Shown here: one piece after another, positions 43,133 through 54,024 of the stretch
How the letters are laid out: each line of letters begins with the position of its first letter
How positions within the stretch are numbered: position 1 is the stretch's first letter
From: Protonemura montana
Taxonomy: Eukaryota; Arthropoda; Insecta; Plecoptera; Nemouridae
Direction of reading: 5' to 3'
Assembly (NCBI GenBank): GCA_947568835.1
Contig: OX387608.1
Coordinates: 360,501 to 424,500 of the forward strand
DNA length: 64,000 nt
The notes under the pieces: generated by a model
Databases searched by the model: none
Told to the model about the DNA's origin: nothing
The model's input: the letters and a program-made list of their open reading frames with translations, nothing else
Position numbers and translations under genes: made by a program

Positions 43133-46100
43133 CTAGATGTTGTGTAAAATGTTTGCGGCTTTTAAAAACTCAAATAGTTTGTCTATTTCTTTGGGATCGT
43201 CGCCCAAGATTTGGCCAATGGTGCTTTCGATCTTAAGCCGCCTGCGCATCCCTACGTATTTAGTGCATTCGATTAAAATGTGTCGGACGGTTAAAACATC
43301 ATTGCAGGCCTCACATCGAGGTAGGATCTTGTCAGGTGAGAATAAAAACGAGTGGGTTAGGAGTGTGTGCCCGATCCTCAGGCGTGTGAGGACGACCTCC
43401 TCCCGTCTCGTGGACCTGATAGACGAGTCCCATGGAGCAATGGTAGGTTTTATATCTTTTAATTTGTTATTTGTTTCCAGATCCCAGACTTCTTGGAATT
43501 TCTTTTTAAAATATGATTTAAAGCTGTTTTTTAAATCGTTAAAACAGAGCCTGTCGTTGTCTATAGCATTTTTCTCAGTCGCAGCCTTAGCCGCTCGGTC
43601 GGCCAGCTCATTTCCCCGTATCCCCACATGTCCAGGTACCCAGCAGAACACCACCCTGACGTCCCTCGATGAAAGGGACGCCAGCGACGAGTGCACCTCC
43701 TGGACGAGAGTGTGTGGAGAATACAGGGCGTCGATAGCTTGGAGGGAGCTAAGCGAGTCTGAACAAATAAGAAATGCCTTGTCATTGCGACTTGACTCGA
43801 TATATTTTAAAGCATGTACAATAGCATATAGTTCGGCTGTTAAAATACTACTTTTGTCATTAAGTTTAAAATAGTGCGTAACGTCTGTGCCAGAGACGAA
43901 AGCACTGCCAACAGCGCTATCGTCCTTCGAACCGTCGGTAAAAATCTGAGTAAAACCTTCGTGTTTAAAACAGAGCTCGGCAAATTGTTTCCTATACACA
44001 ATCGTGCTGGTTGTACTTTTGCTATTTGCCGAAAGGGTTATCAAGCAGTTTGGCCGTTGTGTTAACCAAGGTGCTGTGGCGCTAAAGCCGTGTTGGTACA
44101 TCTTTGGATAGTGGAAAGAAGCTTCTACCAAGATACGACCCAGCCGCATGCCAGCAGGCAGGGTGGCGCTGGGTTTGGCGTTGTATATTGCTTCGAAGCT
44201 AGGTTTAAGTAATGGTATAACGGCTGGGTGTTTCCTCATGCACATTATTTTAGCCGCGTATGAAGCCAGCAGGCACTGCCTGCGCAGAGCCAGGGGTGCT
44301 TCACCAGCTTCACAGTACAGGCTCTCGAGCCGGCTAGTACGGAGAGCTCCAGTGGCCAGCCGCAGGCCTGTATTGTGGATAGCGTTCAAAGGTCTCATGT
44401 AACTATCCCTAGCCGAGGCGTAAACTATGCTACCATAATCCAATTGGGATCGCACCAATGCCCTGTATAGCCTAAGCATAACCACCCGATCGGCTCCCCA
44501 GCTGGTACCAGTAAGAATCCGAAGCAGATTGAGGGACTTGCGACATTTAAGCTTTAGCTGATGGATGTGTTCTTTCCAGTTGAGCTTCTGGTCAAGCCAC
44601 AGACCCAGAAACTTAACTGCATTCGCAAATGGCAGAGCAGCTCCCCTAATAAGAATATCGGGAGCTGGATGGAGACCTCGATGCCTTGAGAAATGCACAC
44701 AAGTGGTCTTTGTTTCTGAGAATTTAAAGCCTGTGCTATCAGTCCACCTCACTAATTTGTTAACCGTCATCTGTATTTGTCGTGCTGACGAAGCAAGCGA
44801 CCTTGCTCGACAGATGATCGCGAGATCGTCAACAAACAGAGAGGCGGTAACTGGGGAGCGAACACAGTCTACGATGCTATTTATTGCAATCGCGAATAGC
44901 GTCACGCTGAGCACACTGCCCTGGGGCACGCCGTTCTCTTGTGTAAAAGTATCGGACAATACGTTGCCAACACGGACATTAAAAGTTCTGTCAGTCATAA
45001 AATTTGTGATAAAAACAGGTAGTCGACCTTTAAAACCCCATGAATGTAGCGATTTTAAAATGTTGTGACGCCAGGTGGTGTCGTAGGCCTTTTCCAGGTC
45101 GAAGAAGACAGCTATTGCATGCTGTTTGCACAAAAACGAGTCCTGGATAAAGGCCTCCATCCTGACGAGATGGTCAAGTGTACTCCTGTTTTTTCGGAAG
45201 CCACATTGTAGATTAGAGAGCAAATTTTTGGTCTCCAGCCACCAAACCAAACGATTGTTCACCATTTTTTCCATTGCCTTGCAAAGACAGCTGGTCAGGG
45301 AGATTGGCCTGTAGCTGGCTGCCAGTTGCTTGTCTTTGCCAGGCTTAGGAATGGGAACTTGTATGGCGTGTCGCCACTCTTCTGGAAATATTTGTGAGAG
45401 CCAAATTTTGTTGTACATGTCGAGCAAAGCCAAGCGAGCATCTGGAGCTAGATGCTTAAGGAACTCGTTGTGGACCCTGTCGGCCCCCGGAGACGTGTTC
45501 TTCGATGTCCGAATAGCGTTATCCAGCTCCCACTCACTAAACGGCATGTTGTAGCATTCGGAATTGGCAGAGGCAAACGACAATTGTCTACGCTCTGCCG
45601 TGCGCTTGATCTGTTGGAACGATGCCGAATAGTGGCGGGAACTGGAGACATCTGCAAAGTGTTGGCCAATGCTATCTGCTATTTCTTTGGGGGCCGTAAA
45701 CAGGTGTCCATTGTTCTCTATACCGGCTATTGATATCGGCTTATGCTTTCCTCTAATTTTATTTACCCTATGCCACACCTTGGTGAGGGGGGTGGTAAAC
45801 GATAGAGACGACACATAATCGTTCCATGATTGGCGCTGAGACCTTTTAAAAACCTGTCGTGCCTTAGCACGGAGCTGCTTAAAAACCTGCAGGTTAAAAG
45901 TTGTGGGTCGTTTGGTAAAAATACGGAGAGCCTTTTTCCTTGCCTTATGCGCTTTGACACATTCGTCGTTCCACCATGGGACTGGAATGCGGCGCGGCTT
46001 CGTGGAAGTCTGTGGAATGGACTCTTCTGCGGCACTTGTGATAATCTCTGTAACCTTTTTTACTTGTGATTGAACGTCTGTTTCTTGGAGTGAACCACTG

Positions 46101-46828
46101 AGGTCTGCCAGTGCAGCAAACCGCTTCCAGTTCGCCCGTTTTAAGCTCCATTGATCGGGGCGAGAGGGGATCTGAAAGTCTGTTTGGAGCCTCAAGATGA
46201 TCGGGAAGTGGTCACTTCCACAGAGGTCATTGTGGACAGAGAAGTCGAACATATGTGCCACAGAAGGCGAACATATACACAAGTCAATCGCTGTAAAATT
46301 ACCATTAAAAGAGTTAAATCTGGTTTGTTGTCCATTATTTAAAAGAAACAAATCGTTGTCATCGATAAAACTCTCAAGCATACGACCCCGGCCGTCTGCC
46401 ATTGTGTCGCCCCACAGGGGGCTATGTGCGTTAAAGTCACCCAACAGCACGTAAGGGTGGGGCAGTTGGGACACAAGGCTTTGAAGGTTCGGGGCCGTAG
46501 CTGGCGCCCACTCCGGAAGGTAAATGTTACAAAGAGTAACTGGTTGTGGTATGTGGACTCTGACTGCCACTGCCTGTAGAGGTGTTACCAGCTGCAGTGG
46601 ATGTGCAGGGACGGAGTCTAACACTGCCGTCGCCACTCCACCAGCCGCTATATTTCGTGACAGATCATCGTGCCGAAAGAATGTGTAGCCACTTAACACA
46701 GGTGAGTCAGACGGTTTAAAATGTGTCTCTTGTAAAGAGAGACACAGAGGGTTAAAATTAGCTGTTAAAAGCTTCACCTCCTCTCGGTGGTGATGGTAAC
46801 CATTGAGGTTCCACTGTATTAAAGCCAT
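43133..46828 (-). CDS. I-2 ORF2: intact endonuclease, RT and RNase H polyprotein
   Basis: An uninterrupted 1231-residue frame with all expected catalytic parts. The APE endonuclease spans residues 1-230: WNLNGY, QETHFKP near 33, GDFNAHSPLWG near 130, SDHFPII near 207. RT: FFDLEKAYDTTW near 590, VPQGSVLSV near 635, FVDD near 664 (Phe for Tyr, as also in I-1). RNase H: FTDGSKDD near 963, TAELYAIV near 998, CSDSLSSLQ near 1024, PGHVGIRGNELADRAAK near 1066. The C-terminal zinc motif CEACNDVLTVRHILIEC is near 1175. Length and order are typical of I-type elements. It could still supply enzyme in trans although its own ORF1 is destroyed. The start overlaps the small ORF by 10 bases. Confidence 0.93.
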   Translation of the reverse strand: MALIQWNLNGYHHHREEVKLLTANFNPLCLSLQETHFKPSDSPVLSGYTFFRHDDLSRNIAAGGVATAVLDSVPAHPLQLVTPLQAVAVRVHIPQPVTLCNIYLPEWAPATAPNLQSLVSQLPHPYVLLGDFNAHSPLWGDTMADGRGRMLESFIDDNDLFLLNNGQQTRFNSFNGNFTAIDLCICSPSVAHMFDFSVHNDLCGSDHFPIILRLQTDFQIPSRPDQWSLKRANWKRFAALADLSGSLQETDVQSQVKKVTEIITSAAEESIPQTSTKPRRIPVPWWNDECVKAHKARKKALRIFTKRPTTFNLQVFKQLRAKARQVFKRSQRQSWNDYVSSLSFTTPLTKVWHRVNKIRGKHKPISIAGIENNGHLFTAPKEIADSIGQHFADVSSSRHYSASFQQIKRTAERRQLSFASANSECYNMPFSEWELDNAIRTSKNTSPGADRVHNEFLKHLAPDARLALLDMYNKIWLSQIFPEEWRHAIQVPIPKPGKDKQLAASYRPISLTSCLCKAMEKMVNNRLVWWLETKNLLSNLQCGFRKNRSTLDHLVRMEAFIQDSFLCKQHAIAVFFDLEKAYDTTWRHNILKSLHSWGFKGRLPVFITNFMTDRTFNVRVGNVLSDTFTQENGVPQGSVLSVTLFAIAINSIVDCVRSPVTASLFVDDLAIICRARSLASSARQIQMTVNKLVRWTDSTGFKFSETKTTCVHFSRHRGLHPAPDILIRGAALPFANAVKFLGLWLDQKLNWKEHIHQLKLKCRKSLNLLRILTGTSWGADRVVMLRLYRALVRSQLDYGSIVYASARDSYMRPLNAIHNTGLRLATGALRTSRLESLYCEAGEAPLALRRQCLLASYAAKIMCMRKHPAVIPLLKPSFEAIYNAKPSATLPAGMRLGRILVEASFHYPKMYQHGFSATAPWLTQRPNCLITLSANSKSTTSTIVYRKQFAELCFKHEGFTQIFTDGSKDDSAVGSAFVSGTDVTHYFKLNDKSSILTAELYAIVHALKYIESSRNDKAFLICSDSLSSLQAIDALYSPHTLVQEVHSSLASLSSRDVRVVFCWVPGHVGIRGNELADRAAKAATEKNAIDNDRLCFNDLKNSFKSYFKKKFQEVWDLETNNKLKDIKPTIAPWDSSIRSTRREEVVLTRLRIGHTLLTHSFLFSPDKILPRCEACNDVLTVRHILIECTKYVGMRRRLKIESTIGQILGDDPKEIDKLFEFLKAANILHNI

Positions 46829-47133
46829 TTTTGTTGTTTTAAAATCTCTCCCAACCTAAGTAATGTATCACAGACATAAGCACAGCCATCTAAAAACCCG
46901 TGTAAAATTAAAAATAAAGTCACATAGGTAAAAGAAGTGTATACTAATATCACAGACACTATCACGAGGGTTATCACAGAAAGTTTATCACAACAATATA
47001 GCACCAAAAGATCTCTAAACCTAAGTAAAATATCACAGATAATATTATCACAGCAATCCAGAAACCTATATAAAATTAAAAATAAAATTATATAGATAAA
47101 AGGAGCGTAAATAAATATCACAGACATTATCAC
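46819..47133 (-). CDS. Small hydrophobic ORF in the I-2 spacer
   Basis: The same 104-codon frame as at 31211-31525, again ending in ATGGCTTTAA across the ORF2 start. The protein shows no difference from the I-1 copy that I could see. Two repeats each carry a membrane-like stretch. The function is unknown; it may be a by-product of the AT-rich tandem repeat. Confidence 0.4.
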   Translation of the reverse strand: MIMSVIFIYAPFIYIILFLILYRFLDCCDNIICDILLRFRDLLVLYCCDKLSVITLVIVSVILVYTSFTYVTLFLILHGFLDGCAYVCDTLLRLGEILKQQKWL

Positions 47134-47238
47134 AGAGGTTATTAAGGATAATTAAGGTGTCTATTTGGTTTCGGTTTGGCTAAGGCTAAATATCACAGGT
47201 GTCGCTAAGTATTGACTAGAAAGTATCACAGATAAATC

Positions 47239-47423
47239 TTATTTCTTTTTTAAAAAATCACTAGCGGAGCCAGAACTCCCAGTAAAAGTGATTTTTTGTT
47301 TTTTTGATCCTTTCCTGGACACCACTGAGGCATCACTGAGGCTGCAGTCCATCTCGTCATTTCGGGAATCAATGGACTCCATACTGACCGAGCGACCTCC
47401 TGCCTCCCGACTTTTTCGTTCGC
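47239..47423 (-). pseudogene. I-2 ORF1, C-terminal remnant
   Basis: About 61 codons matching the end of I-1 ORF1 (SMESIDSRNDEMDCSLSDAS onward to DFLKKK), cut at 47423 by the J6 insertion. The coiled coil and zinc knuckles, corresponding to I-1 31816-32796, are deleted. Confidence 0.85.
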
Positions 47424-49134
47424 CTTAGAGGTGCAAAGACTGGTAAAAGCGCACAATAACGACACATGGGCGTCCAAACTAAGCAAACTCAAGACAAGCG
47501 ACAACTCCCTATGGCGGATTACGAAATCAATCCTAAGGATCCCCCATAAAGTACCACCACTCCATGGACGTAATGGAATGGCCTACAGTGACTCCGACAA
47601 GGCTGAATCATTCGCCGACACCCTCGAATCAGCCTTCCTTCCAAACAACGATCCCTCCGACATAACCAACATAGAACACGTCAACAGATCAATAAACGCC
47701 TTTCACAGACGTCCCTCCGATGACAACGGGCGAATTCCAGTGACCACTAAAGAAATAAATGAAGCCATAGACAGGTTAAAAAATAAAAAGGCCCCAGGAC
47801 TCGACCACATCCCCAACATAGTACTGAAGCAGCTACCACCCCAAGCAATAAGCCACATCACAGACATTTTCAACACCATGATTGATCAAGGCTACTTCTC
47901 CAAAGTACTAAAACACTCTAAAATAGTCCTCTTTCCGAAGCCGGGCAAAGACCGTGCCTTCCCTCAGAATTACCGTCCAATAAGCCTCTTAACGGGATTG
48001 TCCAAACTGTTTGAAAAAGTCATCCTCAACAGAGTTCAGGGGCACATATCCACCAACGACATCTTGTGCGACGAACAATTTGGGTTCAGGGAAGGCCATT
48101 CCACTGACCATCAACTCCTCCGATTGACCGAAAAAATAACCAGAGGTTTCAACGAAGGACAACACACAGGGGTGGTTTTTCTGGATGTGGCGCAGGCCTT
48201 CGATAAGGTGTGGCACAAGGGTCTGATCTATAAGCTAATTAAAAATGGATTCCCGGCTCACATCGTAGACATAATTAGTTCGTACCTGGCTGACAGGACC
48301 TTTCAGGTATGTCACGGTCCGGCCCTTTCCACGGTGAGACCTATGAAAGCGGGAGTACCCCAGGGCTCTCTACTGGGGCCAACCCTGTTTAACATTTTTG
48401 TCAATGACATGCCACGGACCCCAAGAGTTGACATCGCATTGTATGCTGACGACACGGCCCTGATCGCGCGATCAATGAGGGGGCACCTAGCCAGCAAATA
48501 CTTGCAGGAGGCTCTGACTAATTTGGAGGAATGGTTTGAGAAGTGGCGAGTCAAGATAAATGTCTCAAAGAGCAGTGCTGTGCTCTTTACAAAAAAAAGA
48601 AGAAAAGACATTACTCACGTAGACACACTAACGTTCTTCGACGAAGAGGTCCCCTGGAAAACGGAAACTAAATACCTAGGGGTCACCCTAGACAAGTCTC
48701 TCACCTTCCAGTCACATATCAACGCCGTCTCAACCAGAGCCAAAATAAGAATGAACATGCTCCGCCCACTCATCAACAGGAATAGCTTTCTAGATATTAG
48801 AAATGGCCTAACCATATATAAAACGGTAGTTTTACCAACAATGACATACGCCTGCGCTGTATGGGGTGCGGCAGCAGGTAACAAAATTAAAACTCTGCAG
48901 GTAATTCAAAACAGGGCCCTGCGCCGCATATCGGGATCCCCTTGGTTTGTAAGGAATTCAGACATACACAGACAATTACGCATGACAACAATAGAAAAAC
49001 ACATGAAGGAGCTTGCGCACACATTCTACGGTTCACTAGACACGGCCCCAAACAGCCTTATCAAGGACCTGGCATCATATGATAGCCAGGAGAAAACCAA
49101 ATATAAACGACCAAAAGCCATATTGGCTCAGTAA
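47424..49134 (+). CDS. J6 ORF2, intact RT part
   Basis: An open frame of 567 residues from Met 47431; the element is truncated, so the native start and endonuclease are missing. RT features: KKAPGLDHIPNIVL near 118, NYRPISLLTG near 180, FLDVAQAFDKVW near 249, VPQGSLLGPTLFNIF near 305, catalytic YADDTALIARS near 337, KYLGVTLDKSLTF near 405, and the end KYKRPKAILAQ. No stop or frameshift. J2 and J5 are damaged members of the same family. A transcript from a neighbour would be needed for expression. Confidence 0.9.
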
Positions 49135-49273
49135 AACACCCATCATAAATATCCCCTTACCCCTAGTTTAGCTTAAGCCTACTAAATTATAATCATATTC
49201 AAATAAAAGTCAATGTTTAAGCAAAAAGGACAACCGGATAGGAGCGACTAGCTCGGCACTGGTAATAAGACGA

Positions 49274-49293
49274 AGAGGGGTCACTACCCCTCT
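49274..49293 (+). other. 3'-terminal hairpin of J6
   Basis: AGAGGGG pairs with CCCCTCT around TCACTA. It lies between the GCTCGGCACTGG motif and CCAATCAC, exactly where J5 has GGTGGGGG...CCCCCACC (7603-7626). Confidence 0.7.
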
Positions 49294-49308
49294 GGCCAAT
49301 CACTACCC

Positions 49309-49560
49309 CTCTCCCACGTCTGCAGACAGGAACCTCTCAATCTTGAATGGGCTCACGCCAGAGAAGGTGAGGTCTTTGTTGGAGTCTTGTCGGGTGATAA
49401 TGAAAAACGAGTCAAAGGCATTAATAAAGTTAGCATTGTTCGATTGAACGTTATGAACGTTGATGGCCTTATCTAAGAGGCCTGGTAAATAGTTAGGGGG
49501 GGGGGAAGGGTTTTCTTTGGGGTTTTTCATACAGTTTGGAGAAAATTTCGTCGTCTGGAG
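49309..49560 (-). pseudogene. I-2 ORF1, N-terminal remnant
   Basis: Matches the first 85 or so residues of I-1 ORF1 (PNYLPGLLDKAINVHNVQSN to IERFLSADVGE) and is cut at 49309 by J6. The G run is 10 long here against 12 in I-1, so the residues before the Pro run are in another frame (KNPKENPSPPP). The start codon context therefore differs. Confidence 0.8.
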
Positions 49561-50427
49561 CCCTGCCCACCACGGAGCCCAACCAGGGGGACGTTGAACT
49601 TCAACGCCGGGGTTGTCCGGACGATATAGTCAGTGGACACCAGTAGCCGCGAGTGACCGTAAATGATGGGACTCAGGTACGGCCATCACGCCACCGGTGC
49701 CCCCATCCTCATCCACGCGTGAAAGGTTAATGTTTCAGGCAAGCCGATTGACTGGGGGTGGATTAGCCCCCAGCCTCCTGTTTAAGGTGAAGCAGTAACT
49801 AAAGAAGTGTGTTGTTGCTACCCTCTATTTGTTCCACATTATGAACTAGAAAAATAGCTCCTCAACCCCCAAGAAAAACTTTTCCACCCGTACAGGTGAC
49901 CGCGCACGGCAAACACGCAGGCAAGTGTTCCGATCTGTACAGGGGGTCGGCCGGAAGAGAAGACAGAAGAATATAGGATAGTGAAGGTAAATGGGTAAAG
50001 AAGCAGACTCGAGGACTCCCTGCACAGATCCAAGTCACCAGGGTACTGGAGCTTGCATCGACTCGACATTCAACCAAATCTGTTCCAGTTTCGTTGCCAG
50101 GTCGTCATAAGGGAGGGCGCCACACCGCTGTCGCAGAAGGCAGACGGGGGCTTCAGGAGGTGGCAAGGAATGAAACAAGAAGCGAGGCGAAGAGAAGATA
50201 GTGAAATGAAGAGAGGAGAGAAAAAGAGCGCACAGATCCTCCTTAGACCAAAGTCCGTGTCCCGCGACAGCGGCGCGGCCGGACCATTCTTTGTCTGGAT
50301 CCTCGCCGGGAGACGGTCCGGTATAGGAGACCTTATGGGGAGCGAAACCTCCCCACCGGCAGAGCCTCCCGGGTCATTGGATCACACAAACCCCCTCACC
50401 ACGGTAAGGTGATAGTCCTCGAGAGGG
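49561..50427 (-). other. I-2 5' UTR
   Basis: Matches 33073-33925. It ends at GATAGTCCTCGAGAGGG, where block A2 begins (50428). Confidence 0.6.
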
Positions 50428-50478
50428 ATTATTAAGTTATTCTTAATAACTTGCTAAGAGCCAAAAAAGAAAAATTAA

Positions 50479-51725
50479 AAGAAAGATGCCAAGAAAAGAG
50501 CCTCTAATGATCGGCAAAGAATGCTAAAGACTGGAGGCGGCCCCTGTGTGACTGAAAAAAGTGACGAGCTGATGGATAAAGTCTCGCTACTCATTCCATT
50601 GGCAATTGATGGAATGGCATCGACAACTGACAGCGACTCATTGCCGGTGAAGGGTGAATATCAACCATAAATACAGTTGTTTACGTTAGTTATAAAGTTC
50701 TTGTTTATGCAGCGTACTTATGTGACCATTTAACTGTCACCAGAACCCATGGCTGAGATGGTATCCATGGTGTCTTCAGACGAAGATGAGCCGCTGTCAG
50801 TTGTCGATGGCATTCCTTCAGGAAACTATTTGCTCCCAGTAATGGAAGCAGGTAAGAGCTTTTAAATGTTGTACAATTAATACATATCAGTTCTTTTCAA
50901 TCATTAACAGTGCAATGCCCCTTCATTGTTTTGTGATTAAATAGTTTTGGTATTTGTTGCCAAACAATTTAATTTATAACACATTTTTTAAGGTATAAAA
51001 TGGTATAGAAGTTAAATTTTGATCCAAAAGATCAGTTTGCTAGGTTAATCCCATAATGCCATCTAAAAAAAAAGTGCGCTGCTTTTTTGTTTGATTTTAC
51101 CGTAGGGTTTATTCTTTTATAGTGCCCAAGAAGTGGAGCAGTTATTCACCAGCCATGCTACGAAGACCCAAAAATCCGTTGCTTGTAGGTTCAAGTATCG
51201 GCAAAGGTAGGTTCAATTTTAGCGTAATTTGTGAATGCAACATTTTTAAACTTATGGTGCGTCTACCGCAATCCATTACTAACCAAAAATCACATTTCCT
51301 GAGCTTATAGTTATCATCTACTCCTGATTCTGTTCTAACACATTATACCAGTGTTGCATGTGTCGTTCCAAAGCCAGCCCATCCTTGTCCTTATGGTAGA
51401 CCCCCGCCCTCATCTTTTTGCAGACTCGAGCAGCCTCAGACGTCCGAGCCCATTTACGTCCAAGCTTCCCACCATGTCGGCATCAAAGAGTAATTTTTCG
51501 GCATTGGCGGAAACGAAAATTGAGCTGGCAAAACTGCAAATAATGCTGGCTCAAAAAATGTTTGGCGCCCAGCAGAAGCGGCTGGATGCCGAGGAGTCGA
51601 GGAGGCAGGCAGAATTTGAAGCCAGCCAAAAATTAGCTGCTGCCAACGAAGAACGGCAGCGAGTTCCTTTTTTATTGGAAAAAGCTATCCTCGAAGCTCG
51701 TCTAAAATCTCTTATGGAAAATTAA
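50479..51725 (+). CDS. Myb/SANT-like DNA-binding protein gene, copy 2
   Basis: Exons to 50653 (start uncertain), then 50744-50851, 51123-51206 and 51424-51725. All splice sites and phases are the same as in copy 1, ending at the same TAA. Amino-acid changes relative to copy 1 include IVDG/IPSG, PKEW/PKKW, LQRP/LRRP, EFDA/MFGA and LLGK/LLEK. About as many silent changes are visible, which does not suggest strong constraint. The SANT end exon is shifted by an extra A just upstream (GCCAAAAAAGAAAAATTA), so its link to any earlier exon is broken. Probably a non-functional duplicate, though the frame after 50490 remains open. Confidence 0.6.
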
Positions 51726-52565
51726 AAAAAGCCTCACAATGATATCATGAAAAAAAATTGTAAAAATTACATGATTGATCTCATGTTGCATATGTGATAA
51801 TAATATCTATGCTTTCCCTTAAGTAGTTAGTGCACATATTTTCAATGGGCACTGTCAACTGTAGGTGTCAACGCACTAATGTTGTTCTACTGTACTGAAA
51901 AATGTATGATGTCAGTTTATTTATTTTTACTGAAATCATGATGATCTGACATTTAATTTACATGTGACCTGAAACGTAATAATTGCCAATTCTGATTCAG
52001 AAGATGAAGTATTTATGAATTTGAGTAGCTGACAAAAAATGTAAAGTCTTGAAGTAGTTATTTTGATGTGTGGCACAAAAACAAGTTCTATGTTTGCTTT
52101 AGCTTGACCAAGCCAGTGGTCCCCACATAGACTTTCAGCTTCATAGAGTACGGAAGTACTCAACGAATCCGCGCAGAGTTCCGTGCTTAAAGATAAAAGA
52201 TTCGTATAAAATAATTAAGTATAAATTACTAAATATTATAAGCTGTTCGCTGAATGAAGGAAAATACATAAAACAATGTAAATATTGAAGGGACAATAAA
52301 GCGGTAGTTGTCTATGTGCACATTGACAGGACTAAGATTAGTGTATAAAGATGATCTAGGTTTATCTAGTTTTACCCTGCTTAAAATGTATCCTTATTTT
52401 GAGAATAACCTACTCATACACACCAGTTTGTGTACACTTAATTCTTTATAACTGGACACCGTGATGCTTTAAATAAGCTTTCCTTGTAAATATTGAACAA
52501 TCTCGGATGTTATTCCTGGGATGGGAATCTGTCCACAATCAGGTAACAATTAGTCTTTATCGCAG

Positions 52566-53444
52566 ACAACGAAACATCCGGCGACACGGTTCTTCGTGCT
52601 GAGGAGTCAATCTGTGACATCGTGGAAGTCAACGATCTGCAGCTAGAATTGGACATATTGGATCGAGACGCTCAAACAAGCAGTGAGTGATTTGCATAAC
52701 TTTCAATACCCCTTGTGTCATTGAAAAGGAAGTTACTTATGGACAGTTCTCAGCTGATTTTTATCTGTCATTACATCTGTTTCCTTTCATTCGGATATAA
52801 ATGCAAATCCGCATTACGCGATGGGGAATAAGGTCGCCTTATTGCTTTTAATATGCTACCTTAATGATTGAGGAGGTCTGTAGTGGAGGAAAGTTTTTCC
52901 ATTGTTTGCAGAATAACTTGTGATATTGCCATAGTGTTGAAGGTTGCGAATGGTGTTTTTTCAAGTATGGTCTAGTCGATACTTTTAGGCAGGCAATTGT
53001 AGACATGTAGGACGTGTCAAAGAACAGAGTAAAAACATTGCTTATGTGGTGGTGATGCGAAGGAGACGGGAAAAGGTCTTTTAAAAACCTTAACAGTTCC
53101 TGGCATGTGTTAGAAATTAATTAATTAGTAATTTCTTGCTTGGGATATGGGAAAAGATTTTTTTTTGGTGTTTAAAATGTTTGGTGAAATTTTGCCATTT
53201 TTGAACGCGGGCCAAAAACCCAAACGCCTTTTAACTGCAAAACTCCACAACCAAAAAGAAAGTCGACTATGGTGTCTGCTTGTGTCTTAAGGTTGTTAAA
53301 CTAACCAAGAACAACAAACAACTGAGCAATTTTTTTCAGCTGCACAAGCTGAACAATATGCACAAGAATTAGCACTCCTCGATGATTTAGGACGTGAAGC
53401 CTACCGCCGATGTGTAGCAAAAAAGCATTCGGAAGTCATTGCTG
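52566..53444 (+). pseudogene. Acidic exons, copy 2 (first two of five)
   Basis: Exons 52566-52682 and 53340-53444 match 26420-26536 and 27194-27298, with phase-1 splice sites intact. The three following exons were lost where block A2 joins block B2 at 53685. Confidence 0.6.
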
Positions 53445-53892
53445 GTGAGTAAAAAAATCAGAGGGAAGTAGAATAGTGGATCAGTCAATTTGTAGTTGAC
53501 ACAGCTCTTGTCTTTGGTCACTGGTTTATTGTTGTATATTCCTGAACTGATTGTGATTATTAGAAGAAGTTGTGTCAACGCTTTGCGAAAACATAAAAAC
53601 AATAACAGTCCCTACCGTAGAACTTTGCAACTCAAACAAATGTTAGTTTAGATAACAGAAAGACAATTTAAAGAAAACTTTTATTAATTCGTGACAACCG
53701 TTGTCATGGAAATTGTCTAGGAACTACGGTTACATACAATCCTAACATTTATCGTTGTCATGGAAAATGTAACGAGAATGACAAACAAAGATTATAATAA
53801 AAAGAATCGTCTATATTATTTGTACTAGATGTAAAAATAAAACGAGAAGAAATACACTAAGCAATGACACGCAAAGACTCTACGGGCACTCG

Positions 53893-54024
53893 ATCTACAG
53901 CGTGAACCGCTTGCCCTCGGACGTAGGCCAAGCGTTCGCCATCAAACGACGCCAGTTCCCGATTAGCCTGACGTTCTTCATCACAGCCAACAGGCGCCAG
54001 GGACAAAACCCTGCGAAGAATTGA
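53893..54024 (+). pseudogene. Helitron/PIF1-type helicase fragment in B2
   Basis: Same 43-codon relic as at 34171-34302, here with the more canonical RRQGQ and an Arg to Ser change (FPISL). Confidence 0.5.

Larger units (their letters stand above)
47424..49308 (+). mobile_element. Jockey J6, 5'-truncated, inserted in I-2 ORF1 with a target deletion
   Basis: Compared with I-1, the left junction is after CGTTCGC (31815) and the right at CTCTCCCACG (32797). 981 bp of target are therefore missing and there is no target duplication. The 3' end carries GCTCGGCACTGG (49251-49262), a hairpin (49274-49293) and CCAATCAC but no A tail. CACTACCCCTCT occurs twice at the right edge (49282 and 49301). Confidence 0.85.
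43013..50427 (-). mobile_element. I-type retrotransposon I-2, full length but with Jockey J6 replacing the middle of ORF1
   Basis: Minus strand: 5' end at about 50424, 5' UTR, the ORF1 N-terminal piece (49560-49309), J6 (49308-47424, opposite strand), the ORF1 C-terminal piece (47423-47239), the spacer with small ORF and TATCACAG cluster, the intact ORF2 (46828-43133), and a 3' UTR ending in TATTCATTCATTCAATT at 43013. The 5' end abuts duplicated block A2. Confidence 0.88.
50428..53685 (+). repeat. Duplicated block A, copy 2
   Basis: Counterpart of 24283-27539. It stops in the intron after the second acidic exon, so the last three exons are absent, and repeat B follows directly. Confidence 0.9.
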
